Positions 27,713-35,441 of a stretch of 64,000 nucleotides of DNA are shown here, one piece after another. The stretch comes from Falsiroseomonas tokyonensis (GTDB lineage Bacteria > Pseudomonadota > Alphaproteobacteria > Acetobacterales > Acetobacteraceae). Both the position numbers and the translations under genes were made by a program. Positions within the stretch are counted from its first letter, which is position 1, and the number at the start of each line of letters is the position of its first letter. The notes under the pieces were generated by a model. That model was not told the origin of the DNA. It was given only the letters and a program-made list of their open reading frames with translations, and ran no database searches. The DNA lies in contig NZ_JAFNJS010000003.1 of NCBI RefSeq assembly GCF_019024325.1, positions 310,001-374,000 on the forward strand, written 5' to 3'.

Positions 27713-28072
27713 ATGACGGTGGATACGCGGATCGAGGACTGGGATGGCTACAGCGCCGGGCTGCGGGAGCGCGGCAAGGAACTCGGCACGCTGCATCCGG
27801 AGCTGATGAAGGGTTTCGGGGCACTGAACCGCGGCGCCTCCACCACCCAGCATATCGATGCCAAGACGCGGGAATTCATCGCGCTCGCGGTGGCCGTCAC
27901 CACCCGCTGCCAGGGCTGCATCGACGCCCATGCCCGCAAGGCCAAGGCCGCCGGCGCCACCAAGGCAGAGATCGCCGAGGCGCTGGGCGTCGCCATCGCG
28001 CTGAACGCCGGCGCGGCGCTGACCTATTCGCTGCATGTGCTGGATGCGATGGACGGGACGGGGCAGGGCTAA
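27713..28072 (+). CDS. Carboxymuconolactone decarboxylase / AhpD-like protein
   Basis: The 119-residue helical protein carries the CMD signature with the redox motif RCQGCIDAHARKA (CxxC followed by His), as in AhpD-type alkylhydroperoxidases. The pair of cysteines suggests peroxide or disulfide chemistry rather than lactone decarboxylation. A strong ribosome site GGGGGAGAGG precedes ATG 27713. Its stop codon forms the first bases of the following palindromic element. Confidence 0.92.
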   Translation: MTVDTRIEDWDGYSAGLRERGKELGTLHPELMKGFGALNRGASTTQHIDAKTREFIALAVAVTTRCQGCIDAHARKAKAAGATKAEIAEALGVAIALNAGAALTYSLHVLDAMDGTGQG

Positions 28073-28175
28073 AGCACTATCGGTTCACACTGAATCAGTG
28101 TGAACCGATTTCGTGCTTTAGAAACAATAGCTTCTACAGCACGAGATCTGTCCATTCGGACAGATCGTGCTGTAG
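28070..28175. repeat. Double-hairpin intergenic palindromic element B
   Basis: Hairpin 1: TAAAGCAC (28070-28077) and ATCGGTTCACACTG (28079-28092) pair with CAGTGTGAACCGAT (28096-28109) and GTGCTTTA (28113-28120), 22 pairs in all. Hairpin 2: CTACAGCAC (28134-28142) and GATCTGTCC (28145-28153) pair with GGACAGATC (28158-28166) and GTGCTGTAG (28167-28175). It sits exactly between convergent genes and includes the stop codon of the AhpD-like gene. Same architecture as element A at 20866, different sequence. Confidence 0.88.
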
Positions 28176-28178
28176 GCT

Positions 28179-29036
28179 TCAGCCCGCCACCACCCCGCGC
28201 ACGAAGTCCCGCACCTCCGCCACCACCGGCGCCTCCGTCAGCCCGAGCATCCCGGCGCCCGGCACGAAGTCGGTCATGATCCCGACATGGCCGACGCCGG
28301 GATAGAGAAGCAGCCGCACCGGCCGCCCGGCGGCTTGCAGCCCGGCGGCCAGGTTTCGGGCATGCAGCGCGCCCACCACCACATCGGCCTCGCCGTGCAG
28401 CAGCAGCATCGGCGGCGCGCCGGCCAGTATCGCCGGTTCGGGCGCCGCCTCGATCCGCCCGCCCGGGGCATTCGCGAAGATGCTGATGACGGGTTCGTAG
28501 TTGGGCTGCCAGGAGATCGGCGCGGCCAGCAGCACGCCGCCGGCCAGGGCGCCGCGCCCGCCGGGCAGCCCGGCGGCCTCCAGCCAGCGTGGGTCCAGCG
28601 CCAGGGCGGCCGCGATGAAGCCGCCCGCGGAGTGGCCCATGACGAAGAGCGGCCCGCGCGGCACCTCCGGCGCCGTGCGCAGCCAGGTTACGGCGCGGGC
28701 CGCATCTTCCACGAAATCCGGCCAGCGCGCCTCCGGCCACAACCGGTAGTCGGGCACGGCCACGGCCATGCCGAGCGCCGCGAGCCGCCGCGCGACGAAG
28801 GCGTATTGCGCCCGCCCGCCCTCCTCCCACCCGCCGCCATGGACGAAGACCACCAGCGGCGTGTCAGACGTGGGCATCGGCGGCAGCGTCAGGTCCAGCA
28901 CCTGGCGGGGCAGCGGGCCGTAGCGCATCCCTTCCACCAGCATGGTGCCGCGCCGCGGCGTGGCCAGGTTGGCGAGGTCGGTGGGCGAGCAGGCGCCGGC
29001 CAGCAGCGCGGCGCCCAGAAGTGCGCGCCGGTTCAG
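28179..29036 (-). CDS. Lipoprotein alpha/beta-hydrolase (esterase), apparent CTG start
   Basis: The first ATG (28943) gives a 254-residue hydrolase with oxyanion motif VFVHGGGWEEGG, nucleophile elbow GHSAGG and His in GVGHVGIM. Reading upstream in the same frame without a stop gives LNRRALLGAALLAGAC, a textbook lipoprotein signal with twin Arg and lipobox LAGAC. The only possible initiator in that extension is CTG at 29036-29034, which overlaps the PPK2 stop as CTGA; a TGA closes the frame just upstream. The likely mature protein is a periplasmic or outer-membrane-anchored esterase translated by coupling to PPK2. The start is inferred; the hydrolase fold is clear. Confidence 0.85.
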   Translation of the reverse strand: MNRRALLGAALLAGACSPTDLANLATPRRGTMLVEGMRYGPLPRQVLDLTLPPMPTSDTPLVVFVHGGGWEEGGRAQYAFVARRLAALGMAVAVPDYRLWPEARWPDFVEDAARAVTWLRTAPEVPRGPLFVMGHSAGGFIAAALALDPRWLEAAGLPGGRGALAGGVLLAAPISWQPNYEPVISIFANAPGGRIEAAPEPAILAGAPPMLLLHGEADVVVGALHARNLAAGLQAAGRPVRLLLYPGVGHVGIMTDFVPGAGMLGLTEAPVVAEVRDFVRGVVAG

Positions 29037-29914
29037 GCGCCCAGCTCCTCAGCCGCCTGCATCAGCGCGCGCCGCTGCGCCTCCGTCACCACCGGATAGT
29101 GCAGCTCAAGCGATTCCAGGGCCTTGGCGATGGCGGCCGCGACCACCAGCCGGGTGAACCACTTGCGGTCCGCCGGCACCACATACCAGGGGGCCTGGGG
29201 CGTGGCGGTGGCGCGGATCGCCTCCTCATAGGCGGATTGATAGGCATCCCAGTGCCGGCGCTCCGCCACGTCGCCGGCGCTGAATTTCCAGTTCTTCTCC
29301 GGCTCCCGGATGCGCTTCAGGAAGCGCTCGCGCTGCTCCTCCTGGCTCACATGCAGGAAGAACTTCAGCACCACCACGCCCTGCCGGCCGAGATAGCGTT
29401 CGAAGGCGGCGATATCCTCCAGCCGCTCCTGCCAGATGTGCTCCGTCCGCAGGCGCGGCGGCAGTTTCTGGGCCTCCAGCACCTGCGGGTGCACCCGGGC
29501 CACCAGCACTTCCTCGTACCAGGACCGGTTGTGGATGCCGATCTGGCCCCGCGTCGGCAGGGCCGTGGCGTGGCGCCAGAGGAAATCGTGATCCAGCTCC
29601 GTCGGGTTCGGCGCCTTGAAGGAGACGACGTGGCATCCCTGCGGATTGACGCCGGAGAAGACATGCTTGATGGCGCCGTCCTTCCCCGCCGCATCCATCG
29701 CCTGGAAGATGCAGAGCACGGCCCAGCGGTCCTGTGCGTAGAGCATGTCCTGCTGCGTGGCCAGGAAGTCCACGCCGCGCTGCAGCAGGCTCGCGGCCTC
29801 CGACTTCTTCATGGTCAGGCCGGCGGTATCGTCCGGCTTATGCTCCTTCAGCTTGAACTTCGCGCCATCCTCGACCCGAAAGCGGGACAGCACCGATTCG
29901 ATCCGCTCTTCCAT
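29033..29914 (-). CDS. ppk2: Polyphosphate kinase 2 family protein
   Basis: The 293-residue P-loop kinase fold enzyme has Walker A in FQAMDAAGKDGAIKHVFSGV, the lid and Walker B region IHNRSWYEEVLVARVHP, and the KNWKFSAGDVAERRHWDAY block, as in class I PPK2. The enzyme moves phosphate between polyphosphate and nucleoside diphosphates in the cytosol. Its stop overlaps the putative CTG start of the lipoprotein esterase, and it begins 7 bp after the MFS gene, so the three are probably one operon. Confidence 0.93.
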   Translation of the reverse strand: MEERIESVLSRFRVEDGAKFKLKEHKPDDTAGLTMKKSEAASLLQRGVDFLATQQDMLYAQDRWAVLCIFQAMDAAGKDGAIKHVFSGVNPQGCHVVSFKAPNPTELDHDFLWRHATALPTRGQIGIHNRSWYEEVLVARVHPQVLEAQKLPPRLRTEHIWQERLEDIAAFERYLGRQGVVVLKFFLHVSQEEQRERFLKRIREPEKNWKFSAGDVAERRHWDAYQSAYEEAIRATATPQAPWYVVPADRKWFTRLVVAAAIAKALESLELHYPVVTEAQRRALMQAAEELGA

Positions 29915-29921
29915 CCCGCCT

Positions 29922-31154
29922 TCATCCCTTCCCGGGCCGCAGCATCAGCAGCCCCGCCACCACCTGCATCGCCACCGTCAGTCCCATCGCCCAGCCATAG
30001 CCCGCCGCATCCCAGCCGCCCAAGGCGGTGCGCGGCCAGAGATCCAGGATCCAGCCGATTGCGTTCTGCAGCAGGAAGACCAGGACCAACATGGTCACAT
30101 TGATCGCGGTCGCCACCCGCCCGGCCAGTTCTGCGCCGAAACGCTGGCCGATCGCGGCATAGCCGGCCGGCCCCGCGGCGCTGAACAGGGCGAACAGGAA
30201 CCAGATCGCGCCGAGCACCGCCAGCTTGCCGACCGGCTGCAGCATCAGCAGGATCTGCACCATTGCGATACCGACCATGGAGATCCAGGGCACCAGCATC
30301 GGATGCGCGCCGCGGCGCTGCAGGAAGGACGCCGCCTGGCCGGTGCCGGCGCTGCCCGCCATCAGCCCGCCCGCATAGCACAGCAGCAGCACCGCCCGCG
30401 TCGCTTCCTCCAGCCCCGCCACGTCGCGCAGCCAGGGCCCGGCCCAGAGGCCCTGGTAGGTGAAGTTCAGCGAGGAGAGCAGAGCGACGGAGGGGGCGAA
30501 GCGCAGGAAGGCGGGGTGGCGGAAGATGCGGCCGAATTCCGCCACCTCCGCCCCCAGGCTGCGCCGCGGTGGCGGCGTCGCCCCTGGCTTGCCTTCCGGC
30601 CCCCCATTCGGCACCGAGGCCCAGATCCAGGCGGAGACGCCCAGTGACAACAGCGCCAGCAGCACGAAGACGCCGCGCCAGCCGATCGCCGGCACCAGCA
30701 GCGCCACCGGCACCGTGGCGGTGATGCTGCCGAGCGCGCCGACCAGCACGCCGAGCCCCGTCATCCCCGCCACCTGGTCGCGCGCATACCACTGCGTATT
30801 CACCTTGATCATCGCGATCAGCCCGGCGGAGATGCCGAGGCCGGTGACCACCCGCCCGAAGGCCAGGCCGAAGGGGCCGGTCGCCAGGGCGCAGATGACG
30901 AAGCCCGTGGCCGCCACCAGTGCCAGCACCGTCTGCACCCGGCGCGAGCCCCAGAGGTCGATGGCCAGCCCCACCGGCAATTGCGCCGCCGCATAGGCCG
31001 CGAAGAACATGGCGGCGAGCAGCCCGAGCTCGCTGGCGGACAGCGCGAATTCCAGCGCCAGCAGAGGCCCCAGCGTCGCGATCATGGTGCGCGACGCCTG
31101 GTTGACGAAGTTCAGCCCGGCGAGGGGAAGCGTGATCCGGGCAAATTTTCGCAT
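29922..31154 (-). CDS. MFS transporter
   Basis: The 410-residue inner-membrane protein has about 12 hydrophobic helices and the MFS loop after helix 2, LAIDLWGSRRVQ, in place of the usual GxLaDrxGrr. Helix 1 is preceded by MRKFARITLPLAGLNFVNQA. Its substrate cannot be read. The PPK2 gene starts 7 bp downstream, which is unusual company for a transporter. Confidence 0.88.
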   Translation of the reverse strand: MRKFARITLPLAGLNFVNQASRTMIATLGPLLALEFALSASELGLLAAMFFAAYAAAQLPVGLAIDLWGSRRVQTVLALVAATGFVICALATGPFGLAFGRVVTGLGISAGLIAMIKVNTQWYARDQVAGMTGLGVLVGALGSITATVPVALLVPAIGWRGVFVLLALLSLGVSAWIWASVPNGGPEGKPGATPPPRRSLGAEVAEFGRIFRHPAFLRFAPSVALLSSLNFTYQGLWAGPWLRDVAGLEEATRAVLLLCYAGGLMAGSAGTGQAASFLQRRGAHPMLVPWISMVGIAMVQILLMLQPVGKLAVLGAIWFLFALFSAAGPAGYAAIGQRFGAELAGRVATAINVTMLVLVFLLQNAIGWILDLWPRTALGGWDAAGYGWAMGLTVAMQVVAGLLMLRPGKG

Positions 31155-31181
31155 GCCTTCATCCTGGCACGCCGCCGCGGA

Positions 31182-32051
31182 TCAGGGGAGCCGCAGGCGG
31201 ACGCTGACCGGGCAATGGTCCGACAGCGCCTGGCGATAGCGCCGCTCGCGCTCCGCATAGACCATCACGGCCAGGCTGCGCGGCACCAGCCAGTCCCGTG
31301 CGGGGCCGCCCAGCAGCAGATGGCTGATGAAGGGCCGTCCGCCGCGGCTATCCGCCCAGCAGGGGGAGGACAGGCCCTGGGTGGCGCGGGTCAGCGGCGC
31401 GGCCTGCTCCAGGATCGCCAGGAAATCGTCGCCCTCGCCCATGCGTCGGTTGAAGTCGCCGAGGATGGCGAAGGCCACCCCCTCCCGCTGCCGCGCCTCG
31501 GCCCAGTCCGCAAGGATGCGCGCCTGGCGTTCCAGCTGATGGCAATCGCGGCTGGCGTCGCGGCCGAAGGCATCCTCCCGGCAGCCGGCATCGAGATGCA
31601 CCGAGAGCAGCCGCATCCGGGCGCCGCCGGGCGATTCCACCAAAATGTCGGCGCCGCGGCGCAGGCTGAAGCGGGCGCGCGGGATCAGGTCCAGCGCCCG
31701 CAGATCGGGCTGCGGCGTCACGCGCAGGCCGCGGCGGATGGCGAAGCCGGGGCGCTGGACATCCTCCTCATCCGTCAGGTGGATGGTCCACTGTGCCGGG
31801 TCGAAGACGCGCGTGGCGGCGGCTTCCCCATCGATCTCCTGCAGGGCCACCACATCGGCGGCCAGCCGGTTGGCGTAGCCGCGCAGCAGGCGGAAGTCGT
31901 CCGCCGTGCGGGCCTCGACATTGCGCGGCAGCGCCGGGTCGCCGGCGGGGCGGAGCGTCAGCCAGGCGATGTTCCAGGTGGCGAGTTTCAGCTCGGCCGC
32001 GGGGAGCGGCGTGGCGATCAGCAGGAAGATCAGGGTCAGGATGCGGCGCAT
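31182..32051 (-). CDS. Exported endonuclease/exonuclease/phosphatase family protein
   Basis: The 289-residue protein has a signal peptide MRRILTLIFLLIATPLPAAE and all core motifs of the Mg-dependent EEP superfamily: ATWNIAW, VVALQEID (metal Glu), VHLDAGC, ILGDFNRRM and terminal SDHCPVSV. Family members cut DNA, phosphoinositides or sphingomyelin; with an export signal, a periplasmic or extracellular nuclease or phosphodiesterase is likely. It starts eight bases after the DUF2075 helicase stop on the same strand, and the MFS gene follows. Confidence 0.88.
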   Translation of the reverse strand: MRRILTLIFLLIATPLPAAELKLATWNIAWLTLRPAGDPALPRNVEARTADDFRLLRGYANRLAADVVALQEIDGEAAATRVFDPAQWTIHLTDEEDVQRPGFAIRRGLRVTPQPDLRALDLIPRARFSLRRGADILVESPGGARMRLLSVHLDAGCREDAFGRDASRDCHQLERQARILADWAEARQREGVAFAILGDFNRRMGEGDDFLAILEQAAPLTRATQGLSSPCWADSRGGRPFISHLLLGGPARDWLVPRSLAVMVYAERERRYRQALSDHCPVSVRLRLP

Positions 32052-32059
32052 GGCGCGGG

Positions 32060-34117
32060 CTATAGCAGCCGGGCGGGGGCGGTGTCCTGCGCGGCCGGGC
32101 TGGCCGCGGGCAGCGGGCGGGCGCCGCAGGCGGCAAGAAAATCCGCCACCGCATCCATCTCCGCCGCGTCGCGCGTGGCATCGTAGAAGGCATGGTCGCG
32201 CGGGCTGCCGCGCGGCACCCAGATCACGGTCTCGTAGCGGGCGCGGGTCAGCAGCACGCGATAGGTGTTGCGGACAAAATCCTGATCCTTCGCCGCGCGC
32301 TGCCAGGCGCTGCCGGCGAAGCTGCGGGCGACCCAGGCGCTGCCTTGGCGCACAAAATCGCCGCCCCAGGCGAGGCCCACCGTGTCCAGTTCCAGCCCCT
32401 GGCAGGCGTATTCGGTGGCCGCGACTTCCAGCGCGTCGGAGGCGCGGATGTCCGGCCAGCGTTCCAGGAACCAGGCGACGGGTTCCTCCGTGCCCATCAG
32501 CTGCGCGTCGAACCCCTCCGCCCGCAGGCGCCGCGCGCCGGAGGAGCGCACGAAGCCGGCGCGGCGCAGCCCGGGGGTGAGGTGGCGCAGGGCGCGACGG
32601 GCTTCGGCGAGGGAGCGGGTCAGCAGGAAGGGCAGCCCTTCCGGCACCGCCCGCGCCACGGCGGCCGCTTCCGCCGCCGCCCCGCGCAGCACCGCATCCA
32701 CCCAGAGCGCCGCCGCCTCCGACCGCACGCTGCGCAGCGAGACGGTGAGATCGAGCGCCGGGTCCAGCGTGAGCCAGGGCGGGTGGCTGTCCGCCAGGCG
32801 CTGCGCCGGCTCGGTTGCATGCAGCGCACGGGGGGCGGCGACGGCGCGCCAGCCGGGCGTGGCCGCGATCACCGCGCCCCATTCGCGCAGGCCGGCCTCG
32901 CCGGTGTTGATCTCCTGCCCATTGCCGATCAGCGCGACGATCGCGGCAAAGCCGTTGTGGCGGCCCATGATCTCCAGCGCATGGGCGGGCTCGCTCATGC
33001 GGAGGGTGCTGACCCGGCGCTGTGTGTCGCGCATCGCCTGAGCAGCATCCCAGGCGCGCTGCGCCTCGTCGAAGACGATCATGCGTTCGGCGGGCGGCGT
33101 GGTCCGCGCGGCATTGTCGGCCAGGAAGCGGTGCACGTTCTGCAAGGCCTGCGTCGCCTCATGCCGCGCCTGGCGCGGGCGGGGGGCGAGGCGGCGGCGC
33201 TCGGGATCGGCGCTCGGGCCGCGCGCCAGGTCGATGCCGGCGCGATTGCAGGCCAGCGCCTCCCTCAATACGGCCACCAGCGGGCTGTTGCCGGTGAGGA
33301 AGGCGCTGCCGGCGCGGCGCTGTTCGCCGAAGACCACGTTCAGCCCGCACAGCGTCTTGCCGGCGCCGGGGATGCCGGTGACGAAGACCACGACACGCTC
33401 GCCCGCCGCCTGCGCCGCATCCAGCGCGGCTTCGATGGCGGCGGTGGTGCGCGTCAGGTTCGCGGCATCGGCGCGGGCGGCGGCGATCTCCGCCACGCTG
33501 TTGCGGGCAAACAGGGTGGCCGCGGCCTCGATGATGCTGGGCACCGGGCGATAGGGCGCCTCGCGCCAGGCCAATCCATCCAGCGGCACCGCCGGCGCCG
33601 GCAGCGCATCGCGCAGCGCGGTGAGCAGGCCGGGCAGCGTCGCCGCATTCGCCTCCGCCACCGGCAGCACGCCGGCCACCGGCAGGGGGATCTGGAAGGG
33701 TGCGGGGCTGACGCAATGCGTGGCGACCAGGATCGGCTGGATCGGATGCCGCCGGCTGGCCGCATGAAAATCGAACAGGTCCTGCGCGTAATCGAAAACC
33801 TGGGCGCGATCGGCATTGGCGATGGATGTGGCGCCGACCTTGAACTCCAGCACCAGGATGGCGCCGGCGGTCAGCAGCACGGCGTCGATGCGCTTCTCCA
33901 GCCGCAGCAGGTCGAATTCCAGCGCGAGGGTCCAGGCCTCGCCGCCACCCTCCCGCACGCAATGCTGCAGCATGCGCACCTGCTCGGCCCAGGCGCGCAG
34001 CTGCGCCGGCTCGCCGGACAGGCGGCGCGACATCTGGCTGGCGGCGAGCGCGGCGGCGACGCCATCCGGCGTCAGCGCCAGCAGTTCGGAACCGGTGCAG
34101 GCGAACCAGGCGCGCAT
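32060..34117 (-). CDS. DUF2075 helicase-like protein with N-terminal PD-(D/E)XK-like nuclease domain
   Basis: This is a 685-residue protein in two parts. Residues about 60-135 read LEKRIDAVLLTAGAILVLEFKVG: Asp78, Glu91 and Lys93 fit the D-(x)n-E-x-K core of PD-(D/E)XK nucleases. From about 225 there is a superfamily-1-like ATPase of the DUF2075 (Schlafen group 3) type: Walker A GIPGAGKT (248-255), Walker B FDEAQ (349-353), GNGQEIN as motif III, ACQGLELDTVGLAW and NTYRVLLTRARYETVIWVP as late helicase motifs. It probably acts on nucleic acids. Proteins with this ATPase often sit in defence loci, but here the neighbours are housekeeping-like genes. Confidence 0.85.
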   Translation of the reverse strand: MRAWFACTGSELLALTPDGVAAALAASQMSRRLSGEPAQLRAWAEQVRMLQHCVREGGGEAWTLALEFDLLRLEKRIDAVLLTAGAILVLEFKVGATSIANADRAQVFDYAQDLFDFHAASRRHPIQPILVATHCVSPAPFQIPLPVAGVLPVAEANAATLPGLLTALRDALPAPAVPLDGLAWREAPYRPVPSIIEAAATLFARNSVAEIAAARADAANLTRTTAAIEAALDAAQAAGERVVVFVTGIPGAGKTLCGLNVVFGEQRRAGSAFLTGNSPLVAVLREALACNRAGIDLARGPSADPERRRLAPRPRQARHEATQALQNVHRFLADNAARTTPPAERMIVFDEAQRAWDAAQAMRDTQRRVSTLRMSEPAHALEIMGRHNGFAAIVALIGNGQEINTGEAGLREWGAVIAATPGWRAVAAPRALHATEPAQRLADSHPPWLTLDPALDLTVSLRSVRSEAAALWVDAVLRGAAAEAAAVARAVPEGLPFLLTRSLAEARRALRHLTPGLRRAGFVRSSGARRLRAEGFDAQLMGTEEPVAWFLERWPDIRASDALEVAATEYACQGLELDTVGLAWGGDFVRQGSAWVARSFAGSAWQRAAKDQDFVRNTYRVLLTRARYETVIWVPRGSPRDHAFYDATRDAAEMDAVADFLAACGARPLPAASPAAQDTAPARLL

Positions 34118-34126
34118 TCGCGCAGC

Positions 34127-35005
34127 TTAGACGTTTCGGGATCGGGATGGCCAGGTGGCCAGCAGCATGCTGCCCGTCAGCAGCACGAAGCCCGCCGCGT
34201 GCACGGCGGAGAATTCCTCGCCGAGGAAGCCCACCGCCACCAGCGCCGCCGTCGCCGGCAGGAAGGCCGTGAAGATGCCCGCGATGCCGGCCGGCGCGCG
34301 CCGCATGCCGGCGTACCACAGCAGCAGGCAGATCACGCTGGTGGTCAGGCTGTGGAAGACCAGCAGCCCCGCCACCGCGGGGTCCGCCAGCGCCACGGCG
34401 CTGCCCAGCACCGGCAGGCAGAAGGGCAGCAGCAGCAGAACGGAGAATCCCTGCATCCAGAGGCTGGCCGTCACCACCGGCACGCGGCCGGCGATGCGCT
34501 TGGCCAGCAGCACATACATCGCCTCCCCGCAGACGCCGCCGAAGACCAGCAGATTGCCCAGAAGGCTGCCATGTCCCTCCGCGCCGGTGCGGGCCAGGGT
34601 GATGGCGCCCATGCCGAAGGCGGCCAGCGCCACCGCCGCCCATTGCCGCGGCGGCAGAACCTCCCGCAGCCACAGCGCGCTGCCGATGGCGACCACGGCG
34701 GGCAGGGTGGCCAGCACCAGCCCCGCCTCCAGCGCCGTGGTCAGGCGCAGCCCGGCGAGCAGCCCCGCATTGTAGATCACCGTGCCGAAGGCGGCCTGCC
34801 AGGCCAGGTTCCACAGGCTGCGGCGGTCCAGCCGCACGTTGCCCTCCATCGCGCGCGCCAGCGGAAACAGCACCAGCACCGCCAGCAGGCACCGCAGCCC
34901 CGCGATCATCGGAATCGGCAGCGAGGCCGCCAGCAGTTTTGCCACGCCCACATTGGCGCCGACCAGCGCCATGGAGGCGGCGAGCTGCGCATAGGCGGTC
35001 AGCAC
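34127..35005 (-). CDS. EamA/DMT family transporter
   Basis: The 292-residue inner-membrane protein has two EamA halves of five helices each. The first half ends near ALWLREVLPPRQWAAVALA, the second near FLGEEFSAVHAAGFVLL, which is the usual internal duplication with a conserved Glu in each. Members export metabolites such as amino acids. The DUF2075 gene starts 10 bp downstream. Confidence 0.92.
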   Translation of the reverse strand: MLTAYAQLAASMALVGANVGVAKLLAASLPIPMIAGLRCLLAVLVLFPLARAMEGNVRLDRRSLWNLAWQAAFGTVIYNAGLLAGLRLTTALEAGLVLATLPAVVAIGSALWLREVLPPRQWAAVALAAFGMGAITLARTGAEGHGSLLGNLLVFGGVCGEAMYVLLAKRIAGRVPVVTASLWMQGFSVLLLLPFCLPVLGSAVALADPAVAGLLVFHSLTTSVICLLLWYAGMRRAPAGIAGIFTAFLPATAALVAVGFLGEEFSAVHAAGFVLLTGSMLLATWPSRSRNV

Positions 35006-35045
35006 GCCAGCGTCTTCGCCATCATGCGGTCAGGCCGGCCCAGCT

Positions 35046-35441
35046 TCACCTGCGCCGCTTCGCCACGGGCGCATCGGCCGGGCGGGTCTGCGGCGGCACG
35101 CCATGTTGTAGGGACGCGACCGCGATGCTGCGCGCGACGAAGTCCGTCATGCGCCCATCCGGGTCGAAGGCCGCGCCCTCCGCGACCAGCATCACGCGCT
35201 GTGGCGCCCCATCCGCGCCGGCCTTCGACACGCCGAGCCTGCCATCCGCCCCGACCACGCGATGCCATGGCAGCGTCGCCTTTTCGATGTCCGACAGCAT
35301 GCTGAGAATATAGGCGACGTGCCGCGGCATGACGTCCAGATGCGCGCCGACCTCCGCAAAGCTGACGACGCGCCCTGGCGGCACCGCCTGCACGATGCGC
35401 AGCACGTCGCCCTTGATGCGCGCGTAGAAGGGGGAGCTCAT
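35046..35441 (-). CDS. atl: Alkyltransferase-like protein (MGMT family, active Cys replaced by Trp)
   Basis: The 131-residue MGMT-fold DNA-binding domain has RVVSFAEVGAHLDV and LPWHRVVGADGRLG. In O6-methylguanine methyltransferases the second motif is PCHR with the acceptor cysteine; here it is PWHR (Trp59), the hallmark of alkyltransferase-like proteins that flip O6-alkylguanine and flag it for nucleotide-excision repair without removing the alkyl group. The C-terminal tail (from about 110) is basic. Its ATG overlaps the stop of the upstream acetyltransferase-like gene as ATGA. Confidence 0.9.
   Translation of the reverse strand: MSSPFYARIKGDVLRIVQAVPPGRVVSFAEVGAHLDVMPRHVAYILSMLSDIEKATLPWHRVVGADGRLGVSKAGADGAPQRVMLVAEGAAFDPDGRMTDFVARSIAVASLQHGVPPQTRPADAPVAKRRR

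Noticed and set aside
32192-35305. 1037-codon rightward open frame across DUF2075, EamA and atl genes
   Set aside because: It spans three clear leftward genes with recognisable motifs, and its own sequence is low-complexity Arg/Gln/Gly.
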